A stretch of 52,174 bases of DNA from a virus. The notes under the pieces were generated by a model. That model saw only the letters and a list, made by a program, of their open reading frames with translations, was not told where the DNA came from and ran no database searches. A program made the translations under genes and the position numbers. Shown here piece after piece: positions 37,139 to 44,727 of the stretch. Location: the IMG/VR virus record IMGVR_UViG_3300028044_000009, positions 1-52,174 of that record; one strand, 5' to 3'. Numbering within the stretch: position 1 is the first letter of the stretch; every line of letters begins with the position of its first letter.

Positions 37139-39352
37139 ATGTCATATATAATCAAAAATACCTCAGCGTTAATTAACACCATAATCACTGACGCAGCAAG
37201 AAAAAAGATATCGCAAGGTAAATTTGATATTTCTTATTTTGAGGTAGGAGATAGTGAAGTTTGTTATAACTGTACAAGTAATACAGATTATGTACAACTT
37301 AATGTTTTAATGCCTCAATACAACGCACAAAATTTAGCTCCAATTCCTGAAAAAAATAGAATGCAAGTTAAATACCCGTTATTTGTGGACTCAACATCAG
37401 GAAGTACTTTAGGTGTTCCATTTGATGCGTCTTACATAGATAATGTTTTTAATAGTGCAGCTCCTCGTGGTTTTTTCACAGGGTCAACTGGCTCACCCGT
37501 TGTTTTTAGTGCATACACCTCAACAGCCTATACAATTAATCCAAATTTTATTGTTTCAAATTCGGCGGTAACCTCGGGAGATGTATTAACATTAACATAT
37601 TCAAGTATTGACCCAACGGTATCAGGTACAGTTACAAATGGAATGTTTTTATTTTTATTTGGAACGGATAACATACAACCATTTACAGGAGCGGCGCCGA
37701 TATTTAGTTATGTTGTGGTTGGAGTAACAGGTGACACATCTACTGCGACAACCGTAAATATACAAGTTGATAGACAACTACCAAACTTTAGTGGAATGGG
37801 TTATACTGGTGACTCAAGAGTTGTTTTTTACCCATCAGGTATGACTGTTATTTATGATTCTTTTACACCTGAACCTTATTGGCATCCGAATGTATTTAAT
37901 TTTGAAACTAATTGTGATGTTTCACAAAATGATGTTAAAGTTTGGAATATGAACATTCCGTGGACAGAATCACCGGCTGGTATTTTTGATACGGTAAACC
38001 AAGACTTTAATCAATTCGCATCAACAGGATATACGGGTTCTAAAGAATATTTGGGTTACTATTCCGATAGTGGTCAAACAGATACTGACTCAGTTTATTT
38101 TTATAATTCATTTTCTGAAAAAATAACTCTAAAACCATCCGAACAAAAGGCCATTGCGATTGTACATTACACAAATCAAGCAATAGACAATTATTATGGT
38201 GAAAAGTTTGCAATGCAAGATTTTGACGCAAACAATCCGGGAAATACAGGTCAAGCAATAAACTTCAAACTTTCAATTCCGTGGTTAATGTGGCATAAAA
38301 ATCCAAGTGGTACAACTGGTGAAGTATTATATACAGACCCATCAGGTTTTACTAGTTTAAATTTATTTACTCCACATTATATTGAGTCAAGAAAAAGTAT
38401 AAACTTTAATGCTCCTGGTTTAAGATATTATCATCTTTGGGACACTCACGCAAATTCAAATGGTATCCCAAATAGAGTTGGTAAGGTTTTTCCTGATTTA
38501 AAAATTATTGTTTTTGATGATGATGAAATAGTTGCAGCATTAAATTACAAATCAAATAGAAGTTGGACTTTACCGGCACCTAAATTAGGTTTAGTAACAC
38601 CAAATACATTTAGTGGCGTTTTAGGTGGAACTCAAGGATTGTTAACAGGAAATACTGAAACTTTGTTTTTAACATATAGATTTAATAACTCAGCATTTAC
38701 AAATTCACTTCATTGTAATTACTACCAAACAATCACAGGAAACGACCAAAGTTTATTACCGGGCGCTTCTGACATCCTTGTTAGGTTTGGTAATGAGTTC
38801 CCATTTTTACAAGTACCTTCAGTTGGATTACCATCAGGATTTACGGCAAATGATATAAAGTTATTGGCTCAAAAAGTTACAACAGCAACAACAAGACCTG
38901 ATGTAACGCAATGGAGAGAAATTGATGTCACATCACAGTTATCAGCAACAACGGTTGGTGGTTATCTAACTGTAACAGGTTTAACTGGAACAACTTTACA
39001 GTTGACAAAAAATATGTATGACACTGCACCAATATATGACCTTAATGATTATATAACATTACCTGTATTAAATCAAACGGGGGTTACATTAAACTTTGGT
39101 GGTGAATTCTTCTTTTTTGGTACAATTGAAACAGATATTCAAGCAACTATATATGTTATGAACTTCTTATGTAATTTAGGTCAAACACAATTCTTTGATT
39201 CTTCAAATCCAACTTGGGATGGTACGACACCACCTTATGTTACTGAAGTTGCACTTTACAATGCAGACAAAGAACTTATGGTTATTTCTAAGATACAATC
39301 ACCTGAAAAAAGACAAGGTGTCCAACAGTATCCTATTAAGTACGATTTTTAA
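37139..39352 (+). CDS. Tail-collar-like fibre/baseplate protein (737 aa)
   Basis: The first 45 residues (IIKNTSALINTIITDAARKK, then GKFDISYFEVGDSEV) resemble the N-terminus of tail-collar fibre proteins, in which a repeated A/G-rich helix and an AVGDG-like motif attach the fibre to the baseplate. The remaining 690 residues are beta-rich, with Thr/Ser/Gly repeats and no cysteine beyond the first 60 residues except a few. T4-like phages keep such proteins at the distal end of the tail gene cluster, as here. The collar relation is a motif-level inference. Confidence 0.65.
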   Translation: MSYIIKNTSALINTIITDAARKKISQGKFDISYFEVGDSEVCYNCTSNTDYVQLNVLMPQYNAQNLAPIPEKNRMQVKYPLFVDSTSGSTLGVPFDASYIDNVFNSAAPRGFFTGSTGSPVVFSAYTSTAYTINPNFIVSNSAVTSGDVLTLTYSSIDPTVSGTVTNGMFLFLFGTDNIQPFTGAAPIFSYVVVGVTGDTSTATTVNIQVDRQLPNFSGMGYTGDSRVVFYPSGMTVIYDSFTPEPYWHPNVFNFETNCDVSQNDVKVWNMNIPWTESPAGIFDTVNQDFNQFASTGYTGSKEYLGYYSDSGQTDTDSVYFYNSFSEKITLKPSEQKAIAIVHYTNQAIDNYYGEKFAMQDFDANNPGNTGQAINFKLSIPWLMWHKNPSGTTGEVLYTDPSGFTSLNLFTPHYIESRKSINFNAPGLRYYHLWDTHANSNGIPNRVGKVFPDLKIIVFDDDEIVAALNYKSNRSWTLPAPKLGLVTPNTFSGVLGGTQGLLTGNTETLFLTYRFNNSAFTNSLHCNYYQTITGNDQSLLPGASDILVRFGNEFPFLQVPSVGLPSGFTANDIKLLAQKVTTATTRPDVTQWREIDVTSQLSATTVGGYLTVTGLTGTTLQLTKNMYDTAPIYDLNDYITLPVLNQTGVTLNFGGEFFFFGTIETDIQATIYVMNFLCNLGQTQFFDSSNPTWDGTTPPYVTEVALYNADKELMVISKIQSPEKRQGVQQYPIKYDF

Positions 39353-39358
39353 TTTTAT

Positions 39359-39964
39359 ATGGGGACAAAATCAGATTTGAAGAACTCACCAAAAGTTCTT
39401 GGCTTAGACATATCAACTCGAACAATCGGGTGGTCTTTATTTGACATTCAATCAAAAGAGTTATTAGAATTAACACATTTTTCACCAGTGATAAAACCTA
39501 AACCTGAAGATAAAATCCAAGAGTTATTATTAAAGGTCGTTTCATTTGAAGAAAAACTTCAAAATTACAGAAACCTTGGTATTACTAAAGTAGTAATTGA
39601 GGAACCATTATTAAATTCAAACAATGTATGGACAGTTGGGATACTTTTAAGATATAATTCAATGATTACAAAATCAATTTATGATATTTTGGGTATTGTT
39701 CCAAACTACATTTCAACATACAATTCAAGAAAATATGCTTGGCCTGATTTAATACAAAAAAATGACAAAGATAAATTTGTATTGTTTGGTGGATTACCAA
39801 AAGATGCAGATAAAAAAGAAATTATTTGGAAAAAAGTTTCAGATAAAGAACCTCAAATCACTTGGCATTACACAAAGAATAACACTTTGAAAAAAGAATG
39901 TTTTGATATGGCGGATTCTTACACTTGTGTTCTTGGTTATATGAAAGAAAAAAAAATTTGGTAA
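39359..39964 (+). CDS. RuvC-like Holliday junction nuclease
   Basis: RNase H-fold nuclease of the RuvC type. The first strand VLGLDISTRTIGWSLFD carries catalytic D17, the second motif VVIEEPLL carries E81/E82, and the C-terminal ECFDMADSYTC carries D183 and D186. This D-E-D spacing fits RuvC/phage resolvases that cut branched DNA during recombination or before packaging. Length 201 residues. It stands apart from the recombination operon, just after the tail genes, 6 nt from the preceding stop. Substrate preference cannot be read from sequence. Confidence 0.78.
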   Translation: MGTKSDLKNSPKVLGLDISTRTIGWSLFDIQSKELLELTHFSPVIKPKPEDKIQELLLKVVSFEEKLQNYRNLGITKVVIEEPLLNSNNVWTVGILLRYNSMITKSIYDILGIVPNYISTYNSRKYAWPDLIQKNDKDKFVLFGGLPKDADKKEIIWKKVSDKEPQITWHYTKNNTLKKECFDMADSYTCVLGYMKEKKIW

Positions 39965-39991
39965 AGATTGGTTTTTTTTGTATTTGTAAAG

Positions 39992-39999
39992 TATTTATA
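39992..39999 (+). promoter_or_regulatory. TATTTATA box before leader-protein pair
   Basis: Exact TATTTATA, 25 nt before the ATG at 40025. The preceding T-run (39972-39979) may contribute to termination of the upstream gene. Confidence 0.4.
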
Positions 40000-40024
40000 G
40001 TAAAATAACTAAAAAAAAATAATT

Positions 40025-40084
40025 ATGAAAAGAATAGTAAGATTAACAGAATCAGATTTAACAAGAATTGTTAGAAGAATTGTT
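40025..40084 (+). repeat. 60-bp exact repeat, copy 1 (leader coding)
   Basis: Bases 40025-40084 are identical to 40451-40510, starting precisely at ATG and ending after the codon for Val20. No synonymous difference is present, so the duplication or gene conversion is recent. Confidence 0.95.
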
Positions 40085-40438
40085 AACGAAAATACAAATA
40101 TGCAAGCTGAAGTTGCTATAGAAAATTGTGACGAAAACAATGATATGGCAATGGAAAGATGTGTAGATAATTTATTTGCAGATATGACAGAAGAAGAAGC
40201 TGAAAACTACATAATGGAGTTATCAAGAAGAAAACCAAAATGGTTAAAAAAATTAGTTCAATGGTTTAGAAGAACGGGAAGAAAAATCAGAAGAGAAGTA
40301 AGAAGAACAAAAAAGTCAGACAAAATTGCTGCTGTTGGTGGTCTTGTTACTTTTGCAACTTTAGCTACTTTATTTATTAAAAACTTTCAATATATTGCAG
40401 ATAAAATTCGACCTGATAGAGGGGGAATGAATTATTAA
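40025..40438 (+). CDS. Leader-bearing small membrane-type protein (137 aa)
   Basis: Begins MKRIVRLTESDLTRIVRRIV, identical in DNA and protein to the next gene, followed by NE. An acidic segment (residues 30-62) is next, then a very basic stretch (residues 68-99: many Arg, Lys and Trp) and a predicted single membrane helix (IAAVGGLVTFATLATLFI, about 101-118). The leader could be a capsid-targeting sequence cut after V-N-E, leaving a basic, membrane-capable protein inside the head. That role is inferred; I do not recognise the family. Confidence 0.7.
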   Translation: MKRIVRLTESDLTRIVRRIVNENTNMQAEVAIENCDENNDMAMERCVDNLFADMTEEEAENYIMELSRRKPKWLKKLVQWFRRTGRKIRREVRRTKKSDKIAAVGGLVTFATLATLFIKNFQYIADKIRPDRGGMNY

Positions 40439-40450
40439 AAATATTTTAGT

Positions 40451-40510
40451 ATGAAAAGAATAGTAAGATTAACAGAATCAGATTTAACAAGAATTGTTAG
40501 AAGAATTGTT
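40451..40510 (+). repeat. 60-bp exact repeat, copy 2 (leader coding)
   Basis: Second copy of the leader-coding repeat at 40025-40084. Flanking sequences on both sides differ. Confidence 0.95.
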
Positions 40511-40924
40511 TTAGAACAATCTAATCCTGGAATGATGGGAGGAAATGCGGGACCATTAACGGGACAATTGCAAGTTATAAATCCACGTAAAACTCTTGTT
40601 GAATTTGGAGACACAATTGATTTTAAGTTTACAGGAGTTAAAAATGCTGGGTCATTACCTATCACAATATACGATATTCAACCTATGAACGATAATATGA
40701 GAATTAGACCTGACAAACAATTACCTTTTGTAGTACAACCAGGTCAAACTTTTGGTTTTACGGCGACACAAAAATTAGTAAAAGGGGGAACTGCAACAGA
40801 AAATATGGACGTGAATGGTAGGGTTGATTATGAACAAAGAATAATGGTTAAAACTGACGGTAAGAAAAAAAATTATCAATTATTTTGTAGACAAGAATTG
40901 ATTTTTTTTGATGGAAATAGGTAA
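40451..40924 (+). CDS. Leader-bearing small beta-domain protein (157 aa)
   Basis: Shares its first 20 residues and 60 bp with the gene above, then diverges (LEQSNPGMMGGNAG). The rest looks like an Ig-type beta sandwich: VINPRKTLVEFGDTIDFKF, LPITIYDIQP, FVVQPGQTFGFTATQKL. The arrangement, one leader on two unrelated bodies, suggests a targeting cassette. It is followed by a strong terminator. The body is similar in layout to DUF1573-like periplasmic domains, but I would not assign it. Confidence 0.7.
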   Translation: MKRIVRLTESDLTRIVRRIVLEQSNPGMMGGNAGPLTGQLQVINPRKTLVEFGDTIDFKFTGVKNAGSLPITIYDIQPMNDNMRIRPDKQLPFVVQPGQTFGFTATQKLVKGGTATENMDVNGRVDYEQRIMVKTDGKKKNYQLFCRQELIFFDGNR

Positions 40925-40942
40925 ATAAAATAAAATTAGAGT

Positions 40943-40970
40943 AACCCACCCCTCAAAGGTGGGTTTTTTT
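40943..40970 (+). terminator. Strong intrinsic terminator
   Basis: An 8-bp stem AACCCACC/GGTGGGTT with a 7-nt loop is followed by a T-run. It separates the leader-protein pair from the primase operon. Confidence 0.9.
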
Positions 40971-40975
40971 GTTAA

Positions 40976-41005
40976 TTGACATTTACCCTATAATTCTTAT
41001 CTTTA
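40976..41005 (+). promoter_or_regulatory. Bacteroidota-type promoter of primase operon
   Basis: TTGACA (40976-40981) and TATCTTTA (40998-41005), with 19 nt between TTG and the -7 box, match the Bacteroidota consensus except for the last base. It follows a terminator. The predicted transcription start coincides with the GTG start codon at 41010, so the message would be almost leaderless. Confidence 0.6.
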
Positions 41006-41009
41006 AAGG

Positions 41010-41927
41010 GTGGAAGCTGAAGAATTAATCATAGACCTTATAACAAACATTTTTGGAGAACCAAAGATGGTAAATGAAATTAGAGGACAAATTTCGGTAG
41101 ATTGTCCTGTATGTTCACACGAGATAAAAGGAATGGATAAGACAGATGGAAAAGGTAATCTTGAAATCAATTATCAACAACACGTTTATAAATGCTGGGG
41201 TTGTTCTGAAACACACGGTACTCACGGACATTTAGGAAAACTTATTGATAAGTTTGGTTCAAAAAAAGATAAAAAAATCTATAAGTTAATCAGACCCGAT
41301 GAGTTTGAAAAAAAAGAAAAGGTTTATAAAAAACTTGAACTACCAAAAGAATACAAAAAGTTTGATGAGGTCCACCCACTCCATATTCCAAGAAAAGAAG
41401 CCATAAATTACCTACATAAACGGGGAATTTCCGATTATATAATTGAAAAATATCAAATTGGTTTCTGTTTGGAAGGTGAATATGCAGGAAGAATAGTAGT
41501 CCCCTCGTTTGATAAAAAAGGAGAACTCAACTTTTTTGTATCAAGGTCTTGGAACCCACGAAGTAAATTAAAATACAAAAACCCCGAAGCATCAAAGGAT
41601 TTTCTAATTTTTAATGAAAGTTTAATTGATTGGAAAAAAGACATATACTTGGTTGAGGGGGTGTTTGATAGTTTCTTTTTAGATAATTCTATTTGTTTAT
41701 TAGGAAAGTTTTTAAATGACAATCTTTGGGAAAAATTATATACCAAAGCAAAAAAGAATATAATAGTTTGTTTGGATGGTGATGCTTACACTGACGCAAA
41801 AAACTTATATGATAAATTAAATGGTGGTGCACTTTACAATAGAGTAAAGTTAGTAAAACTACCAAAAGATAAAGATGTATGTGACCTTAGAGGTGACATT
41901 GAAAAATATTACGTAGAATTCAAATGA
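41010..41927 (+). CDS. DnaG-type DNA primase
   Basis: Primase that would make RNA primers with helicase gp41. The zinc-binding domain has CPVC (C32, C35) and CWGC (C62, C65). The Toprim catalytic domain has YLVEGVFDS (E216, D220), VCLDGDAY (D256, D258) and a closing DVCDL. The start is GTG at 41010: an in-frame stop lies just upstream, and the next ATG (41067) would remove the helix before the zinc motif. Length 305 residues, compact compared with bacterial DnaG. Overlaps the next gene by 4 nt. Confidence 0.88.
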   Translation: MEAEELIIDLITNIFGEPKMVNEIRGQISVDCPVCSHEIKGMDKTDGKGNLEINYQQHVYKCWGCSETHGTHGHLGKLIDKFGSKKDKKIYKLIRPDEFEKKEKVYKKLELPKEYKKFDEVHPLHIPRKEAINYLHKRGISDYIIEKYQIGFCLEGEYAGRIVVPSFDKKGELNFFVSRSWNPRSKLKYKNPEASKDFLIFNESLIDWKKDIYLVEGVFDSFFLDNSICLLGKFLNDNLWEKLYTKAKKNIIVCLDGDAYTDAKNLYDKLNGGALYNRVKLVKLPKDKDVCDLRGDIEKYYVEFK

Positions 41928-42790
41928 TAGATTTAAAAAAAATAGCAAAAGAAATAAGAGAAATAATAACTCAAAAACAAAGTGAGTTTCAATTAACTTT
42001 TGAAGAAGATAAACATAGATATACTATGTTGGATATTAATGGTGAAGTAAGAGACGACTTTCCATCTGTATCAAAAGTTATGAAATTGTTTTATGATGAA
42101 TTTCCATCAGAGGAAGTTGCAAGAAGAATGGCAAAAGGTGACCCATATTTGACTCATACCTATTTAGAAGAATGGAAACAAAGTGGTTTAATATCAACTA
42201 ATATGGGAAGTAGAGTTCACTATGAGTTGGAATTGGAAACAATAAACAGATTCAAAATTGATAAGGAAGTTAGACAACCACTTTTTGAATGTGATTTGGA
42301 ACTTGTTATGAAAGGGGATAAAATGATTAAGGGTGGTAAAAAGTTTTTATCACTTATGGAAGAAAGAGGTGCTGTATTACTTGATACGGAAATTGTTTTA
42401 GGTCATCCCGAACTTGGTTATACCGGTCAACCTGATAAGGTTTGGATTATGTTTAATAAACAAAAAACCGGTTTTGGGTTTGTGATTACAGATTGGAAAA
42501 CAAATAAGGAAAAAAATATGGAGATTAATAATTTTACAAAACCTATGAAAAAACCATTTGAAAACCTTCCAAATAATGCTCTTGGACATTACAACACACA
42601 ATTACCTTTTTATGGTAAATTACTTTTGAAAATGTTAGAAGGTAGTAAATATGAAAATACACCATTACTTGGAGGGGTAATTGTGCATTTAAAAGAAGAT
42701 ACTGAGTTTAAAGAATACCGCATTCCAAAAGAAGTTGTTGATATTATTTTAAAAATGGATATGACAAAGTATTTGACAAAAATAAATTAA
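41924..42790 (+). CDS. PD-(D/E)XK nuclease (RecB-like)
   Basis: 288-residue nuclease of the RecB/Cas4-like PD-(D/E)XK superfamily. Motifs in order: GSRVHYELE (H99), E156, GYTGQPDKVWI (D171), FVITDWKTNK (D190, K192) and QLPFYGKLL (Q226, Y230), the last matching the family's QxxxY motif. It would degrade or process DNA ends, and being coupled to the primase by ATGA overlap suggests a role in replication or recombination. No cysteine cluster, so no Cas4-type iron-sulfur site. Confidence 0.82.
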   Translation: MIDLKKIAKEIREIITQKQSEFQLTFEEDKHRYTMLDINGEVRDDFPSVSKVMKLFYDEFPSEEVARRMAKGDPYLTHTYLEEWKQSGLISTNMGSRVHYELELETINRFKIDKEVRQPLFECDLELVMKGDKMIKGGKKFLSLMEERGAVLLDTEIVLGHPELGYTGQPDKVWIMFNKQKTGFGFVITDWKTNKEKNMEINNFTKPMKKPFENLPNNALGHYNTQLPFYGKLLLKMLEGSKYENTPLLGGVIVHLKEDTEFKEYRIPKEVVDIILKMDMTKYLTKIN

Positions 42791-42806
42791 TAAATTATCT
42801 TTTAGT

Positions 42807-42899
42807 ATGGAAAAAAATATTACACCACTATGGTACACAACAACAAGTTGGGACCATTTAATAAAATTTAAAATAAACGTTAATTATATAATCAAATGA
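42807..42899 (+). CDS. Very small protein (30 aa)
   Basis: ATG at 42807 and TGA at 42897-42899 give a 30-residue product (MEKNITPLWYTTTSWDHLIK and ten more residues). Its stop overlaps the next start as ATGA, the same coupling seen elsewhere in this operon, which supports it as a real gene. Function unknown. Confidence 0.5.
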   Translation: MEKNITPLWYTTTSWDHLIKFKINVNYIIK

Positions 42900-43144
42900 A
42901 AATTTATATGACCAAAACTTATTCGGTTTTTGAATCCTATGGGCCGATTGAAATTAATTTGGAGGATTATCCAAACTTACAAGGAAAAAGTGAAGAAGAA
43001 ATTCTTGAACATTTCAATCAAATAATGTATGAAGAAACCATTGAAGGTGGTTCTGAGTCTAATTTAGTGGATGAATTTACATTCAATACTGAAATGATAA
43101 AACAAAAATACTCCAACGAGGAAGAAGAAATTGTAAATTATTAA
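42896..43144 (+). CDS. Small acidic hypothetical protein (82 aa)
   Basis: Strongly acidic, with about 20 Glu and Asp residues; starts with a strand (IYMTKTYSVFES), then helix. No cysteine or membrane segment. Coupled by ATGA overlap with a 30-residue gene upstream, and 3 nt from the zinc-ribbon gene. Family unknown. Confidence 0.65.
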   Translation: MKIYMTKTYSVFESYGPIEINLEDYPNLQGKSEEEILEHFNQIMYEETIEGGSESNLVDEFTFNTEMIKQKYSNEEEEIVNY

Positions 43145-43147
43145 ATT

Positions 43148-43366
43148 ATGAGTGAAGAAATTATTAGACCCAAAATAGACTTACGACAGCAAGAAACCGT
43201 CAAGTGTGAAAAGTGTGAATCAACATACTTTAAAGAAATTACTTTATTAAAAAAAGTTTCAAAATTACTAACAGGTAGTCACGAAGATACGATTGTACCA
43301 TTTCCAACATATATGTGTAATGATTGTGGTCACGTTAACAAAGACTTACAATTATTTGAAAAATGA
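43148..43366 (+). CDS. Small zinc-ribbon protein (72 aa)
   Basis: Two CxxC knuckles, CEKC (residues 19-22) and CNDCGH (57-61), 35 residues apart, form a likely zinc ribbon. Such proteins often bind nucleic acid or RNA polymerase. Its stop overlaps the next start at 43363. The specific target is unknown. Confidence 0.72.
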   Translation: MSEEIIRPKIDLRQQETVKCEKCESTYFKEITLLKKVSKLLTGSHEDTIVPFPTYMCNDCGHVNKDLQLFEK

Positions 43367-43512
43367 TAGAAATAGGAAAAATGACAGTATCACAAGCATA
43401 TCCTCACCTTAAAACTGTGGCACTTGCTTATGGATTAAAATTAAACAGAGCAAAAGAATTTAAGTTCGCAAGAATTGTATTGGCAAACCTTTATTGTAGA
43501 GAATTATGTTAA
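43363..43512 (+). CDS. Small basic protein (49 aa)
   Basis: ATG at 43363 overlaps the zinc-ribbon stop (ATGA), and the frame runs to TAA at 43510-43512. The product is a 49-residue, helical, basic protein (QAYPHLKTVALAYGLKLNRA segment). Its end overlaps the next start by 7 nt. Dense coupling supports it as real. Could be a nucleic-acid or protein-binding helix pair; no family recognised. Confidence 0.6.
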   Translation: MIEIGKMTVSQAYPHLKTVALAYGLKLNRAKEFKFARIVLANLYCRELC

Positions 43513-43748
43513 GTTATAAAGAATTTTATATTTGGTTAGAAGGGTATTTAACCGGTAAACTTGAAAACAAACACATAGATATCACACCTATTGTGGAAAA
43601 AATGGGGGAAGTAAAAGATGAACCAAAGATTGGAATAACTGAACCATACCGCGTACCAATACCAATTAACCCTTTTCCAAAAAATGATGACCCATTCAAA
43701 CCACCATACGAAATATACTGCGGAGATAAAACACAATTAAATGATTAA
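43506..43748 (+). CDS. Small hypothetical protein with Pro-rich tail (80 aa)
   Basis: Starts with a helical segment (LSYKEFYIWLEGYLTGKLEN), a form often seen in small phage proteins, then a Pro-rich tail (PYRVPIPINPFPKNDDPFKPP). It overlaps the start of gp47 by 8 nt. Probably an operon member acting as a partner; no family recognised. Confidence 0.65.
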   Translation: MLSYKEFYIWLEGYLTGKLENKHIDITPIVEKMGEVKDEPKIGITEPYRVPIPINPFPKNDDPFKPPYEIYCGDKTQLND

Positions 43749-44520
43749 AAAACTAGTTCACTTTTCAGATTTACATATTCGTCTTTTCAAAGACCACGAT
43801 TTGTATAGGTCAATTTTGGAAAACGCAATTGAACAATGGAAAGAATTGGGGCCCGATAGAATTATTTTTACCGGTGACCTTGTTCATTCTAAAAATCAAA
43901 TGACACCTGAACTTATTGAAATGGTTAGATGGGTTTTAACTGAATGTTCGTTTATTTGTAAAACAATTATTATACCTGGAAACCATGATGCAATTTTAAA
44001 TAATTTAGATAGATTGGATGCGTTATCACCAATTATCAATTCCTTGAATAGTAAGAATATTGTTTATTATAAAGATAGAGGTGTTTATGAGGACGACAAT
44101 ATTAGTTGGTGCGTATATTCGCAATTTCAAGGAAACATTCCACCAGATATTACAGATGCTAAAGGTGTGAGAATTGGTTTATTTCACGGACCAATACAAG
44201 GAATGAAAACTGATTTAGGGTTTGACTTTGGTGAAGAAGCATACGATGTTGAAAAGTTTGATGGTCTTGAAGTTGTCTTATGTGGAGATATTCACAAAAG
44301 ACAAGAGTTCAAATTCAAAACAGGAAAAGGATATATGGTCGGTTCACCAATTCAACAGAACATTGGAGAAAGTATTGGAAGACATGGTTATGGAATTTAT
44401 GATGTTAACACAAAAGAATATTCTTATGTCGATTTACCAAACCCTAAACCTTTTTTAAAATTTTCAATTAATTCATTTGAAGATATTGAAAATGGAACTG
44501 AAAAATTATTAAATATTTAA
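43741..44520 (+). CDS. 47: gp47-like recombination nuclease subunit (SbcD/Mre11)
   Basis: Calcineurin-like phosphoesterase, the nuclease partner of gp46. Metal ligands are visible in order: SDLHIR (D10, H12), TGDLVH (D46), PGNHDA (N81, H82), FHGP (H149) and CGDIHKRQ (D183, H185). At 259 residues it is shorter than T4 gp47 (339), with little sequence after the core. Its last 13 codons, coding DIENGTEKLLNI and stop, are duplicated at 45322-45362, across an inserted HNH cassette. All catalytic residues are present, so it should be functional. gp46 follows about 2 kb downstream. Confidence 0.9.
   Translation: MIKKLVHFSDLHIRLFKDHDLYRSILENAIEQWKELGPDRIIFTGDLVHSKNQMTPELIEMVRWVLTECSFICKTIIIPGNHDAILNNLDRLDALSPIINSLNSKNIVYYKDRGVYEDDNISWCVYSQFQGNIPPDITDAKGVRIGLFHGPIQGMKTDLGFDFGEEAYDVEKFDGLEVVLCGDIHKRQEFKFKTGKGYMVGSPIQQNIGESIGRHGYGIYDVNTKEYSYVDLPNPKPFLKFSINSFEDIENGTEKLLNI
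44480..44520 (+). repeat. 41-bp imperfect direct repeat, left copy (gp47 end)
   Basis: 35 of 41 bases match 45322-45362. It encodes the final DIENGTEKLLNI of gp47. Most differences lie after the shared 19-bp start and are either silent or L/Q. Confidence 0.85.
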
Positions 44521-44553
44521 TTAATAATATTCACACTTTTTAATTTATTAAGA

Positions 44554-44561
44554 TATTTATA
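44554..44561 (+). promoter_or_regulatory. TATTTATA box inside the HNH cassette
   Basis: Exact TATTTATA ending 4 nt before the RHH ATG at 44566. It is the only such box inside the 41-49 kb operon. Confidence 0.45.
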
Positions 44562-44565
44562 TTAT

Positions 44566-44727
44566 ATGGGAAGATTGAAAATAAAAGATGAAGATAAAAA
44601 AACAAAAGTATCGGTTGCGCTTGAACCTGAATTATTAAAATTTTATCGTTCTTTACACATTAACTTGTCTTCATTAGTAAATAAACTTCTTAAAGATTAT
44701 AAAAATGAAAAATACAAAGATTTGTAA
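44566..44727 (+). CDS. Ribbon-helix-helix small regulator (53 aa)
   Basis: 53 residues with the pattern TKVSVALEPELLKFYRSL then HINLSSLVNKLLKDY: a first strand (KVSVAL), a helix and a second helix beginning with N-L-S-S-L, typical of CopG/CcdA-type ribbon-helix-helix DNA-binding proteins. Its end overlaps the HNH start (44705) by 23 nt. It probably controls the HNH gene or binds near the target; inference from coupling. Confidence 0.62.
   Translation: MGRLKIKDEDKKTKVSVALEPELLKFYRSLHINLSSLVNKLLKDYKNEKYKDL

Noticed and set aside
43741-44520. gp47 as a pseudogene truncated by the cassette
   Set aside because: All phosphoesterase motifs are present and the duplicated tail shows the original gene ended at the same residue.
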